Positions 16,559 through 26,600 of a DNA stretch of 64,000 nucleotides are shown here, piece after piece (positions within the stretch are counted from its first letter, which is position 1; every line of letters begins with the position of its first letter). The stretch comes from Flavobacterium sp. IB48 (lineage in GTDB: Bacteria; Bacteroidota; Bacteroidia; Flavobacteriales; Flavobacteriaceae), in the NCBI RefSeq assembly GCF_016405855.1, contig NZ_JAEFCA010000008.1, forward strand, positions 62,001 through 126,000, written 5' to 3'. The notes under the pieces were generated by a model. It did no database searches and was not told where the DNA came from. It saw only the letters and a list, made by a program, of their open reading frames with translations. The position numbers and the translations under genes were made by a program.

Positions 16559-16667
16559 TAATTTTTTTTAGTTCATAAACCTTTAATTTACAGTTGCTTT
16601 TGTAAGTAAATTAAAAATCTTTTAAATTAACCCTACTAATTCTATAGAATTTATAAATATATTTTTG

Positions 16668-16675
16668 TAGCTTTG
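16668..16675 (+). promoter_or_regulatory. -7 promoter element of the glutamate dehydrogenase leader
   Basis: TAGCTTTG matches TAnnTTTG; transcription would start about 16680-16682, almost at the ATG of the first tiny ORF (16684). No good TTTG is seen at -33. Confidence 0.5.
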
Positions 16676-16683
16676 TCTCAACA

Positions 16684-16773
16684 ATGAAAAACTATAGTCA
16701 AAATATAAGAACGTCTTTTCCATGCTGCTTTGCGATGTGCTGCATGATGAATCACGTTTTGAAATGGCGTTAA
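16684..16773 (+). CDS. Tiny Cys-rich leader peptide ORF (29 aa)
   Basis: The frame starts MKNYSQNIRTSFPCC and continues with a second Cys pair (AMCCMMNH) before ending KWR-TAA. Four cysteines as two adjacent pairs and three methionines in 29 residues are unlikely by chance in AT-rich sequence. The ATG lies just after a TAnnTTTG element and the ORF ends 32 bases before a perfect intrinsic terminator. This resembles amino-acid-responsive leader peptides; I infer a regulatory ORF but know no described homologue. Confidence 0.5.
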   Translation: MKNYSQNIRTSFPCCFAMCCMMNHVLKWR

Positions 16774-16805
16774 TAGAGAAAGTACTTGTTAGTTATTTTT
16801 TTTTT

Positions 16806-16838
16806 AGCCTTTCATTGCACCATGAAAGGCTTTTTTTT
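16806..16838 (+). terminator. Intrinsic terminator (attenuator candidate) in the leader
   Basis: AGCCTTTCAT, loop TGCACC, ATGAAAGGCT, then eight T's. It lies between the two tiny Cys ORFs and 175 bases upstream of the dehydrogenase start, so unless bypassed it would prevent expression from the upstream promoter. Confidence 0.88.
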
Positions 16839-16859
16839 GAATCATTAAAAAATCAAGAT

Positions 16860-16937
16860 ATGAGAACCAACAGAAATATGAAAATTTTGATGCGCCGTTG
16901 CCTAATCAAGATTCCGTGTTGCATCGAATTTGAATAA
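16860..16937 (+). CDS. Second tiny Cys-containing ORF (25 aa)
   Basis: The frame MRTNRNMKILMRRC... ends KIPCCIEFE-TAA. It shares the Pro-Cys-Cys pattern with the first leader ORF but is otherwise basic. The same frame is open back to 16722, but translation from there would have to cross the terminator stem. It ends 76 bases before the dehydrogenase ATG. Its position and the repeated PCC motif suggest a paired regulatory element; this is an inference. Confidence 0.4.
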   Translation: MRTNRNMKILMRRCLIKIPCCIEFE

Positions 16938-17013
16938 TAAAAGAGAACGCGTCTTCAAAAGAGAAGAAGATCAATAAAAATAAAAAGATAACCCAAACCT
17001 AACACTATATATT

Positions 17014-18300
17014 ATGAGTTCAGAAATTATAAAACACAATCCGTTTCAATCGATGATTGATCGCTTTAATATCGCTGCAGATATTTTGAATTTAGATGAT
17101 TCTATCAGACAAAAATTGCAACGCCCAGAAAAACAAATCACAGTAAATTTTTCTATTACATTAGATAATGGAAATGTTCAGAACTTCGAAGGATACCGCG
17201 TAATTCACAATACAGCTTTAGGTCCTTCAAAAGGTGGAATTCGTTACGATACTGCTGTAAACTTGGACGAAGTAAAGGCACTTGCCGCCTGGATGACCTG
17301 GAAATCTGCTGTAACTGGAATTCCCTTTGGTGGTGCTAAAGGCGGCATTATTTGCGATCCGAGAAATCATTCTAAAACAGAATTAGAAAAAATCACAAGA
17401 GCTTATACCAAAGCTTTATCCGATATTTTCGGACCAGAAAAGGATGTTCCTGCTCCAGATATGGGAACTGGCCCAGACGAAATGGGTTGGTTAATGGATG
17501 AATTTTCGTTATTGCACGGAAGACCAATTCATGCTGTAGTTACAGGAAAGCATCTTCATTCTGGCGGATCTTTAGGCAGAGTAGAAGCTACTGGAAGGGG
17601 AGTAAGCATTATTACGCTTTTGGCGCTTCAAAAACTAAAAATCAGACCAGCAAGAGCTACGGCAGCAATTCAAGGTTTTGGAAATGTTGGATTGCATTCT
17701 GCTTTGTTTCTTCATGAAAAAGGAGTGAAGATTGTAGCTGTAAGTGATGTTTCAGAAGCATTTTATAATCCGAACGGAATTAATATTCCAGAATTGATCT
17801 TGTATTATAATCTGAATAACAAAACCATAAAAGGATATCCTAATTCGGTAGCGATTAAACATGAAGATTTATTGCTTTTAGATGTTGATGTTTTAATTCC
17901 GGCTGCAAAAGAAGATGTTATTACGCAGAAGAATGCTGGAGATATTCAAGCGAGAATTATCGTTGAAGGCGCAAATGGTCCAGTTGCTTCAGATGCAGAT
18001 CAAATTTTACATGATAAAAATATATTAGTTGTTCCTGATATTTTAGCCAATGCTGGTGGTGTTACCGTTTCTTATTTCGAATGGCTTCAGAATTCGCTTT
18101 TGGAGTCTTGGAGAATTCACCAGATTAACAAACGTCTGGAAGATATTTTAGAGAAAGGTTTTGAAACTGTTTTTAGAGTTGCAGTAAAACACAATGTAAC
18201 GCCTCGTATTGCTGCTTATATTATTGCTTTGAAAAAAGTGGCCGAAACACAGTCGGTAAAAGAAGTGGCGCTCGAAGCTCCTTTATTTAAGCAGAATTAA
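17014..18300 (+). CDS. gdhA: Glu/Leu/Phe/Val-type dehydrogenase (glutamate dehydrogenase)
   Basis: This 428-residue enzyme interconverts glutamate and 2-oxoglutarate plus ammonia with NAD(P). The substrate-binding region has GPSKGGIRYD (71-80), WMTWKSAV with Lys97, the catalytic-lysine loop PFGGAKGGI (Lys109) and DVPAPDMGTGPDEMGW. The Rossmann domain carries IQGFGNVGLHSA near residue 220, and the C-terminus NAGGVTVSYFEWLQN. The length is typical of the hexameric small GDH class. It follows the attenuator-like leader with two Cys-rich ORFs, which may regulate it. Confidence 0.92.
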   Translation: MSSEIIKHNPFQSMIDRFNIAADILNLDDSIRQKLQRPEKQITVNFSITLDNGNVQNFEGYRVIHNTALGPSKGGIRYDTAVNLDEVKALAAWMTWKSAVTGIPFGGAKGGIICDPRNHSKTELEKITRAYTKALSDIFGPEKDVPAPDMGTGPDEMGWLMDEFSLLHGRPIHAVVTGKHLHSGGSLGRVEATGRGVSIITLLALQKLKIRPARATAAIQGFGNVGLHSALFLHEKGVKIVAVSDVSEAFYNPNGINIPELILYYNLNNKTIKGYPNSVAIKHEDLLLLDVDVLIPAAKEDVITQKNAGDIQARIIVEGANGPVASDADQILHDKNILVVPDILANAGGVTVSYFEWLQNSLLESWRIHQINKRLEDILEKGFETVFRVAVKHNVTPRIAAYIIALKKVAETQSVKEVALEAPLFKQN

Positions 18301-18432
18301 AATCAGGTTTATTTCGTAAAAGATCATTTTCGTTGATTACGTTTTTTGTCTGCTAAAAACGTAATTGATGGAAGTGTCTTTTTCGTTTGAACTAGTAATT
18401 ATAATTTTTAGAATCGAAAAGTATCATACAAA

Positions 18433-19656
18433 ATGAAAAACATCAATTTTCTAGCATTTGCCATGCCGGCCTTTTTTCTTTTTTTGTTTTTGGAATATAA
18501 GCTTGCTCAACGCAGAAAAAGGCCTGAAATTTTTAATTATGAAAGTTCTGTTTCCAATATTTCCATCGGAATTGCAGAGCGTTTGATTAACTTATTTGTT
18601 GCGGCGAGTTTTTACCAATTGTATTATTTGATTTATGATGATTATAGAATATTTGAGATTCCGAGTAATGCTTTAGTTTGGTTTGCACTAATTCTAGCTA
18701 CCGATTTTGTCTGGTATTGGTACCATCGATTAGGACACGAAGTCAATTTTTTCTGGGCTGCGCATATTGTGCATCATCATAGCGAAGAATTTAATTTTAC
18801 AGCTGCAGCTAGAATTACGACATTTCAAGCCATTATTAGAACAGGATTTTGGTGTGTTTTGCCCTTAATTGGTTTTCATCCTAAAATGGTTATTACAATG
18901 TTGATTGTTCACGGTGCTTATTCTTTCTTTACACATACACAACTTATCGGAAAAATAAAATGGCTAGAATATGTTTTTGTAACACCTTCTGTTCATGGAG
19001 TGCATCATGCTTCTGATGAAAAATATTTGGACAAAAATTACGGTGACATGTTCACTTTTTGGGATCGCCTTTTTGGAACTTTCCAAACGGAAGAAGAAAA
19101 ACCAAAATACGGATTGACGCATCCTTTGAAAAGCTACAGTTTCTTGTGGCAACATTTTCATTATTACTTCGAAATCTATGAATTATGGAAACGCTCTAGT
19201 GGATTTAAAGCCAGATGGAATGCTGTCTTCGGAAGTCCAGCTGATATGGATCAGGATATTCGACCAACTTTAGAAAAACGTTTTCTTCAGGATAAAACAG
19301 CTCCAAACCAACGACTTCGGTTTAAGAATTACCTTTATATTCAATTAGGGTTTTGTACGTTTATTTTAACCATTTTCACTTATTATTTTGATTATTTAGA
19401 GCGCTACGATAAAATATTTGTGCTTTCGCTAGTTATTATAACTTTAATAAACTGTGGTGCTTTGTTAGAACAACGAAAATGGATTTATTATCTAGAATAT
19501 GCTCGTTTAGCCCTGATTTCAACTTATTTTCTATATGAAGAAGATTTAATAGCATTTTTCTTTGTTCCGATTGCCGTAATGATTTTTGCAGAGCAACTGT
19601 TTTCATTAAGTACGATTTATCAGAATACCATTTTGCAATTAGAAACAACAGAATAA
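18433..19656 (+). CDS. Sterol desaturase/fatty-acid hydroxylase family membrane enzyme
   Basis: A 407-residue membrane protein with several spans. The di-iron histidine boxes are HRLGH (about 100-104), HIVHHHSEEF (about 113) and VHGVHHASDEKYLDKNYGD (about 190), as in the fatty-acid hydroxylase superfamily. Beyond the catalytic half there is a C-terminal extension (about 260-407) with three or four more spans, longer than the minimal family. It would oxidise a lipid or carotenoid-like substrate in the membrane; the substrate is unknown. It has no operon partner. Confidence 0.86.
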   Translation: MKNINFLAFAMPAFFLFLFLEYKLAQRRKRPEIFNYESSVSNISIGIAERLINLFVAASFYQLYYLIYDDYRIFEIPSNALVWFALILATDFVWYWYHRLGHEVNFFWAAHIVHHHSEEFNFTAAARITTFQAIIRTGFWCVLPLIGFHPKMVITMLIVHGAYSFFTHTQLIGKIKWLEYVFVTPSVHGVHHASDEKYLDKNYGDMFTFWDRLFGTFQTEEEKPKYGLTHPLKSYSFLWQHFHYYFEIYELWKRSSGFKARWNAVFGSPADMDQDIRPTLEKRFLQDKTAPNQRLRFKNYLYIQLGFCTFILTIFTYYFDYLERYDKIFVLSLVIITLINCGALLEQRKWIYYLEYARLALISTYFLYEEDLIAFFFVPIAVMIFAEQLFSLSTIYQNTILQLETTE

Positions 19657-19660
19657 GATA

Positions 19661-19760
19661 GTCCCAGAGGGACGAAATATTTATAAAAAAGATATTTGCA
19701 GATGTAGAAAAGCCCCAGCGGGGTGACATAAATATATATGTCCCCCGCTAGGGCTTTTTT
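19661..19760 (+). terminator. Hairpin pair with strong terminator (GCCCCAGCGGGG family)
   Basis: A small hairpin GTCCC-AGA-GGGAC (19661-19673) is followed by AGCCCCAGCGGGGTGACATA (19711-19730), which pairs with TATGTCCCCCGCTAGGGCT (19737-19755) and ends in a T-run. It lies after the hydroxylase gene and before the convergent regulator gene. Confidence 0.8.
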
Positions 19761-19843
19761 TATGGACGTTTAAATTGCATTCTATAAATATGCCACTCCT
19801 CCAGAGCTGTAATACTAGTTATCGTTTGCACGCAGCAAAAAAA

Positions 19844-19883
19844 CTTAGCATCTTAGAACCTTAGTATCTCAGCAACTTAGATT
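19844..19883. repeat. Octamer (CTTAGNNN) tandem repeat
   Basis: Five octamers: CTTAGcat, CTTAGaac, CTTAGtat, CTcAGcaa and CTTAGatt. The last one contains the stop codon of the regulator gene. This is the reverse orientation of the NNNCTAAG family. Confidence 0.8.
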
Positions 19884-21475
19884 GTCTTAATTTCCATAAT
19901 CTTCTGTTCAAAAGTATCTTTAAAGTCGGATTTACTTTTAATTCTCGTTTTGTATGTATAAATTGTAGCTACAGAAAGTTCAAGAAATTCGGCCATTTGA
20001 TTGCTGTCTTGGATTCCTAATCTGTATAAAGCAAAAATTCGCAATTCGGTATTTAAAAGTTCGCCTTTTTTGACAATGCATTTATGATCGTTCGGGAATA
20101 ATTTATTAAAATCTGTTACGAATGTAGGGAACAATTTCAAGAAGATTTCATCAAATTGATGGAAAAGATTCTCGCGTTCTTCTTTTACATTGTAACGTTT
20201 TAAACTCGCAATAACTTCATCTGTTTTTTTAGTGATGATTTTATGCAACGTACTTTTCTGTATATGGTCTATTTTATTAATGAAGGCCGATGTTGCCTTA
20301 ATAAAATAGGTGATATATTCTTCTTTAATGGCATTGGCTTCGCTCAAACTCACATTCATTTCCTGCAACTGCAAGTACGAATCGGCCATAATTTTTCTGG
20401 CTTTGTTCTTTTCTTTTAATTGTTTGAAAATTATGCCAAGGAAAACGAAAATGATAACCGTTAAGATCGTCAAAAGAATAATAATCTTCTCTAGTTTGTC
20501 ATTTTTGTCTTTTACATTATTTAATTGCGCTTTTTCGATAATAGGTAAAATCGACGAAATCTCAATTTTTCGATGTCTTGCATTATAAAACGTAGCATCA
20601 TCCATTGCAATATTGATGTACTCGTTTGCTTTATCCAAATACCCCATTTTAAAAAGTTCATTGGCTAAATTTCGGAGTGCAACGGTTTCTTTCGTCGCAT
20701 TTTTAACATCGGCAATGGCGGCAAGAGCCAAATATTGAATGGCTTTTTTGGTATAACCCCGTTCAGAATAAATATATCCGAGACTCGAAGTTGCAATTCC
20801 GTAATAATCTGGCGGAAGATTGTAGTTGTTAATCCAATAACTGAAAGCAAATTCGGCACCGCGCCAGTCTTGCTGTTTTAGACGTTTCAAACTTTCTGCA
20901 GCCCAATATTCATTGGTGTTGGTTCCGATTAATTCTAGTGCTTTTTTTAAGAAATGATTTCCCTGCTGTACATAATGAATATTAAAGCGCTGATCACGGT
21001 TATAATCGGCTAAATCGTAGTAAGCACGAGCTTTTATGTTATAATATTCAAATTTATTTCTTTGATCCAGTTTGGTATCGTCTATAACATTTAGCGTGTC
21101 AATTGCTTCTTTAAAAAGTCCAGAAGACAAAAGCACAAAACCTTCTTTGATTCGGCTTTTAGATAAAAACTTTGGATCTTTTAGAATCTTAGCCTTGATT
21201 TTGGACTGCTCTAAATAATAATATGCAGAGTCGTACTTAAAAGATTTGTATTCATCAAACAATGACATATAGCAATTATAAAGCTCTTCGTTGTTTTGAC
21301 TAAGGGTAAATTTAGATACGCTTTTCTTTAAAGCTTCTATTTTTCGATATTTCTGTTTCAGGTAAATGTCTTTTTTCAAGAGAACCTGATCTAATTCTTC
21401 TAAATAAGGATTGTTCTCTTTCGCAGCAAGAGAAAAACCTCCTAAGAAGAAAAGCAGCATCAATATTCTTCGCAT
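19877..21475 (-). CDS. SusR-like membrane regulator with TPR sensor (DUF6377-type)
   Basis: The 532-residue protein has a signal peptide (1-18), a periplasmic helical TPR-like region (about 40-320; repeats such as SLGYIYSERGYTKKAIQYLA), one membrane span (about 328-350, IIILLTILTVIIFVFLGIIF), a coiled cytoplasmic linker, and a C-terminal HTH (about 485-520: LGIQDSNQMAEFLELSVATI). I recall this architecture for SusR-type/DUF6377 regulators that sense oligosaccharide in the periplasm and act on Sus operons directly. The gene is divergent from the locus at 21959-31739, so it is the likely regulator. Confidence 0.78.
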   Translation of the reverse strand: MRRILMLLFFLGGFSLAAKENNPYLEELDQVLLKKDIYLKQKYRKIEALKKSVSKFTLSQNNEELYNCYMSLFDEYKSFKYDSAYYYLEQSKIKAKILKDPKFLSKSRIKEGFVLLSSGLFKEAIDTLNVIDDTKLDQRNKFEYYNIKARAYYDLADYNRDQRFNIHYVQQGNHFLKKALELIGTNTNEYWAAESLKRLKQQDWRGAEFAFSYWINNYNLPPDYYGIATSSLGYIYSERGYTKKAIQYLALAAIADVKNATKETVALRNLANELFKMGYLDKANEYINIAMDDATFYNARHRKIEISSILPIIEKAQLNNVKDKNDKLEKIIILLTILTVIIFVFLGIIFKQLKEKNKARKIMADSYLQLQEMNVSLSEANAIKEEYITYFIKATSAFINKIDHIQKSTLHKIITKKTDEVIASLKRYNVKEERENLFHQFDEIFLKLFPTFVTDFNKLFPNDHKCIVKKGELLNTELRIFALYRLGIQDSNQMAEFLELSVATIYTYKTRIKSKSDFKDTFEQKIMEIKTI

Positions 21476-21958
21476 GATTTTGTTTTGGTTTAGGGAAAAG
21501 ATTGGTTGATTGATATAGTTAGTTAATTCGATTTAAAATTAAGAATAAGTTTGAGATTAAGCTAAACCTGTTTTTTTAGAATCTTGTAAATTGTTTAATA
21601 AGATAGCTTTGAAAGGGGATTTTCTGGGTGAAAATAAGCTGTAAATGTTAAAAACAGGTAATTTATTTGCAATTATACAATAAAAACTAGTTATATATAT
21701 GCATAGTGGAAAAAATATCATGATTATTTTACATATTGTCATTTTTACCATTAAAAAATAGCCGATTTTCATCTAAACAGCATCTTGATTTTTTACTTGT
21801 TAGTAAAAATATAAAATATTGATTATTAATTAGTTGTGTTTTTTATTGTTTGAATTTCATCTTGATTTTTATCAGATTTTTTTTTTAGGATTTATTTAAC
21901 GTCTAGTTTCGCTGTATCCTTTTGAAGGGGATAACAAACTAACAAAAACCAAAAATTT
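21476..21958. other. Divergent regulatory region of the polysaccharide locus
   Basis: This 483-base AT-rich region between the SusR-like gene and the first locus gene has no convincing ORF. Two similar motifs, TTTGAAAGGGGAT (21611-21623) and TTTTGAAGGGGAT (21918-21930), stand on the same strand 307 bases apart and could be regulator sites. A degenerate TAGTTTCG near 21904 may be the -7 element of the locus. Confidence 0.45.
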
Positions 21959-22483
21959 ATGAAATGTAAAAGTCTTTATTGGCTAGCTTTTATGATGTGT
22001 TTTTTTGCAATCGGATGCGATAACACAGATGACGGAAGCTATGTAGCACCAATTACTCTTTATGAAAAAGTAAACGGGAATTGGGGATTAACAAATCTGA
22101 AAATGGTTGATGAAGTTGCGAAAGCAAATAATATTCAGCCAAACGAAGAAAACTTGAGTACTTATTTTAACTACGAAGATTTTAAAATCAAATTTAACGT
22201 AGATGAAAAGAACAATCCAACAAGTTATGAAGTAACAGGAGATGTCCCTCCGTTATTTGCTCCTAAGGGATATTGGGCACTTAGCTCAGAATTTCAATCG
22301 TCTATCACTGGTGTTGGAACAAAAATCTATCTGTACAGCGATGCACAGAAAACGCAGAAAATAGATGAATTGAGATTAGTTTCGGTTCCAGGTAAAACCA
22401 GAGAAATGCAGATTCAATTGGTACGTTCTTCTGGCGGTGTAGATTTCTTGTCTTATGTGTTTAAATTAAATGCTATTAATTAA
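21959..22483 (+). CDS. Surface lipoprotein, DUF5004-like, of the polysaccharide locus
   Basis: This 174-residue protein has a lipoprotein signal ending in IGCDNTDDG (Cys at residue 20). The mature part begins YEKVNGNWGLTNLKMVDE, the typical start of a lipocalin-like/DUF5004 domain, and ends with predicted beta strands. Such small lipoproteins accompany SusCD loci, but their role is unknown. It is the first gene of the locus, 9 bases before the next gene. Confidence 0.68.
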   Translation: MKCKSLYWLAFMMCFFAIGCDNTDDGSYVAPITLYEKVNGNWGLTNLKMVDEVAKANNIQPNEENLSTYFNYEDFKIKFNVDEKNNPTSYEVTGDVPPLFAPKGYWALSSEFQSSITGVGTKIYLYSDAQKTQKIDELRLVSVPGKTREMQIQLVRSSGGVDFLSYVFKLNAIN

Positions 22484-22491
22484 AAAGTAAT

Positions 22492-23574
22492 ATGAAAAAG
22501 TTTATATATACAATTTTACTTGCCTTGTTGATGGCTCCTAATTTTATTCAGGCACAGGAAGCTGCTGGAGCTGTTGGGGCAATGTCATCGTATCCTGCTG
22601 TTTACAAATATGATGAACAAGTTACTTGGTATTTTGATATGTCGGCATCGACATTTGCTGAAACAGAAGATTTATATATCTGGATTTGGTCTCCATCTGA
22701 ACCAGATGCTGGACACTGGGAAAACTCGTCTGATTTTGCAAAACTGAAATACGAGGGAAATAAAATCTGGAGTTTTACGCTAACTCCAACTCTTTATTTT
22801 TCTAAAACTCCAGAACAAATTGCTGCGAGTGATGGATTTTGGTTCCGTTTAAAAAACAAAAACGGATCTAAGCAAAGTGATGTTGCAAATATGGCGTATG
22901 TTGATTTTTCTTCTTTTTACACTTCAGGTGAATTATTTAGATCATATCCAACAAAACCATTAATCGATAAACCGGTAAGTATTTTGTTTAATGCAAATCT
23001 TAATCCAGCATTTGCGGGCACTCCAAGTGTACATATGCATGGAGGTTTAAATGACTGGGCTATTCAGCAAATGTATGAAGCTGCAAAACCAGATGTTGCT
23101 GCAAAAACAAAATTAAAAGACTTAGGGAATGGTTTTTATAAAATGGATTTTATTCCTAAGCAGTACTTTAATGCTCCGGATGATTTTGTAATGGAAAAGA
23201 TAAACTTTCTGATGGTAGCAGAGAATTGGACAGCAAATTCTGGCGATCAGGTTATTTACGCAGGAGAATTTGTTCCGCCACCGCCACCAAGTTTCGCTTT
23301 CTTTCCATCACAAATCAGTCAAAAAGATTTTCTTGGAATGTCAAGAAAAAACAATGAGGTAGGTGTAAACAAATTGATCTACACGATTACAGCTGGACCA
23401 AAAACAATTTCTGGTGAGTTTACTGGAGGAACTGCAGAAATTAAAGGTTTTGTCAATTTAGTATCAGAATTAAATGGAGTTCCAAGTTTAAGCGAAATCC
23501 ATGTTTTGGTAAAAGACAACAAAGACAAAACGATTTCGGATACGACGATTCCGCTAAAAACTTTAGATAAATAA
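22492..23574 (+). CDS. Secreted SusE/F-like accessory protein of the polysaccharide locus
   Basis: A 360-residue protein with a cleavable signal (MKKFIYTILLALLMAPNFIQ then AQ) and no lipobox. The mature part looks like tandem beta-sandwich domains with many aromatic residues (LYIWIWSPSEPDAGHWENSS, FWFRLKNKNGSKQS), a hinge PPPPPSF and a C-terminal segment. Position and composition suggest a glycan-binding helper comparable to SusE/SusF, but with gene order before susC rather than after susD. The assignment is inferred. Confidence 0.58.
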   Translation: MKKFIYTILLALLMAPNFIQAQEAAGAVGAMSSYPAVYKYDEQVTWYFDMSASTFAETEDLYIWIWSPSEPDAGHWENSSDFAKLKYEGNKIWSFTLTPTLYFSKTPEQIAASDGFWFRLKNKNGSKQSDVANMAYVDFSSFYTSGELFRSYPTKPLIDKPVSILFNANLNPAFAGTPSVHMHGGLNDWAIQQMYEAAKPDVAAKTKLKDLGNGFYKMDFIPKQYFNAPDDFVMEKINFLMVAENWTANSGDQVIYAGEFVPPPPPSFAFFPSQISQKDFLGMSRKNNEVGVNKLIYTITAGPKTISGEFTGGTAEIKGFVNLVSELNGVPSLSEIHVLVKDNKDKTISDTTIPLKTLDK

Positions 23575-23602
23575 TCACTATTAAATTAAAACACCAATTC
23601 TA

Positions 23603-26600
23603 ATGAATAGTAAAAATACAAAAAGCGTCCTGCATCAAATGTGGACTGCTAAGGCAGCGGTATTGATGATTTTTATGCTTTTTCTTTCTGCTAGTACTTT
23701 CGCGCAGACGAAAAAGCAAATCTCAGGAACCGTTTATGACAATACTGGTACGGTATTGCCAGGAGCTTCTATCATTGAAGTAGGAACAAAAAACGGAACA
23801 ACAACAGATTTTGATGGTAAATTTAGCCTTCAGGTAGCCGTAGGAGGTGCAATCGAAGTTTCGTTCATCGGATCAACAACACAAAAAATTCAGATTACTG
23901 GAAATAGTGCTAATCTTGAAGTGCGTCTGCAAAATGATGGTTATACATTGGCCGAAGTACAAGTAGTTTCTGTAGGTTACGGAAAAGTAAAAAAAGCAGA
24001 TTTAACAGGAGCGATTTCTACCGTTGGTGCAGATGAATTGCTAAAAGGAACTATTGGTTCAACAGAGCAAGTTTTGCAAGGAAAAGTAGCCGGATTAAGT
24101 ATTATACGTCCTTCTGGAGATCCAGCTGCAGGTTCTACAATTCGCCTTCGTGGAGGAACTTCTCTAACAGCAAGCAACAGTCCGTTAATTGTGGTAGATG
24201 GTATTGCAGGAGTTGATATTAACGTGGTTCAGCCTTCAGACATTAAATCGGTTGACGTTCTTAAAGATGCTTCGGCAACTGCAATTTATGGTTCTCGTGG
24301 AGCAAATGGGGTAATTATGATTACTACAAAATCGGGAACAAAAGGGGTTTCTGTTGTTTACAACGGACAAACTGGTATTGGTTATGTGAGTAATAACTTA
24401 GATCTTCTTTCTGCAAATCAATGGAGAGGATATGTACGCCAGAATCAAATTGGAGATGCGGTAGATTACGGTGGAAATACAAACTGGCAAAAAGCAATCG
24501 AGCAGACAGCAATTTCTCAATCTCATACTTTAAGTATCAATTCTGGTAAAGCAGACAGTGGTTTTAGAACTTCACTTTCTTACTTAAATAACGAGGGAGT
24601 TATTAAAAAATCTGGATTAGAAAGATTAAGCGGAAATGTTAGTGCTTACCAATTTCTTGGAGATAACAAAGAAGTAAAATTTGATATGGGATTATTTGCA
24701 AACATTGACAAATGGCACCCAATCGATTACAGAATTTTTGAAAGAGCTTATAACTTAAACCCAACAATTCCGGTTTATGATTCAGAAGGAAATTTCAGTT
24801 CGATAGTAGCAAACCTTTATCAGAATCCTGTTGAGATTTTAACAAACAGAACTTTTGATAACGAAAGACATAGACTTTTGGGTTACTTTAAAACAGATGT
24901 AAAATTCTTAAACGACTTTACTGCTACAGCAAATATTTCGTTAGAGCATAATGCAGTAAAAGGAGGTACTTACAAACCATCTTATGCAGTTATGGAAGGA
25001 CAGACTGAAGGCGGTTATGCACAAAGAACTTATGATGAATTTACAAATGCACAAGGTGAGCTTTATGTAAATTACAGCAAAGTAATAGACAAACACACCA
25101 TCGGTGCTTTGGCAGGATATTCTTATCTTGAAAATATTTATCAAGGTTTTGGAGCACAAAGAGGTGGTTTCGTAACAGATGCTTTCAGTTATAATAACTT
25201 AGGTGCTGGTTCTAACTATCGTTTAGGCGATGTGTATTCATACAAAGGAAAATCTAATTTAGTGTCTTTTTATGCTCGTGCTAACTACGGTTACGATGGT
25301 AAATATTTATTGACTGCGACAGTAAGACGCGACGGATCTAGCCGTTTTGGAGAAAATAATAAATGGGGAACTTTCCCATCTGCTTCTGCGGCATGGAGAG
25401 TTTCTAACGAAGAATTTATGAGTTCTACAAAAGGATGGTTAGACAATTTAAAAGTAAGAGTTGGTTACGGAGTTACAGGAAATCAAGATGGAATTGGAGA
25501 GTATAAATCGCTTTCTATTTTAGGAGTTGGAAGCGACAGTTACTATGATCCTATTACAAAAACTTGGAGTTTGGCTTATTCTCCAAAACAAAATCCAAAT
25601 CCTGATTTGAAATGGGAATCTACAGAACAAGTTAACGTTGGTTTTGATTTCGGACTTTTCAATAGAATTACTGGATCATTCGAATATTATTCTAAAAAGA
25701 CAAAAGATTTACTATACACATACGAAGTGCCTCAACCTCCATATTTAGTTGGAACAATGTTGGCTAACGTTGGTGAAATGTCAAATAAAGGAGTAGAGTT
25801 AACTTTGAATGCTGATATTATTAGAGGAGATAAATTCAATTGGAATGCGAATTTGACTCTTGGACATAACGTTCAGAAAATCGAAAAACTTTCTAACCCA
25901 ACTTATAAAACAGATGTTATCTACAGCGGATCTCTTCATGGTTTGGCAGGTATGTCTGGACAATATTCTCAAATTATTGCTGAAGGATATCCTGTTGGAA
26001 CCTTCTGGGGATTCAGAAATGCTGGTTTAGATGCAAACGGAAAAATTCAATATTATAACGCGGCAGGACAAGTTGTTGACGAAAGTGCATTGGTTGATGC
26101 TGATAAAACAGATTTAGGAAATATTCAGCCAGATCTAACTTTAGGTATTGGAATGAATTTTACTTATGGAAATTTTGATCTTGGATTTTCTGGATACGGA
26201 ATGTTTGGACAAAAAGCTTTAAACGCAACAAATATGATGTTGAACGATCCAACTAGATTGCCAGCTTATAATGTGCCAGATGCTTTCTTAAGCAGTGGAA
26301 TTACTTCGCCTCCAAAATATTCAGATTACTGGATCGAAGATGCTTCTTTCTTCAGACTTCAGACATTGACTTTTGGTTATACTTTACCATTGAAGTACAA
26401 GAAATCTAAATTTAGAATGTATGTAATGGGCGAAAACTTATTTGTAATAACAGGTTACAAAGGTGTAGATCCAGAGATTGGTTTAAATGCTCAAGACGGA
26501 ATCAATCAGACTGGAGTAATGGATAAAACTGGTTTGGCAGCTCCTGGAATTGACAGATACAACAATTATCCTAGACCAACTACTATTTCTGTTGGATTAA

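Noticed and set aside
16722..16859. Extension of the second Cys ORF to an upstream ATG (71 aa)
   Set aside because: It would have to cross the intrinsic terminator and overlaps the first leader ORF in another frame; only the last 25 codons look meaningful.
21557..21772. 71-codon minus-strand ORF between the SusR-like gene and the locus
   Set aside because: AT-rich hydrophobic and basic composition, no start signal, and located in a regulatory gap; no family resemblance.
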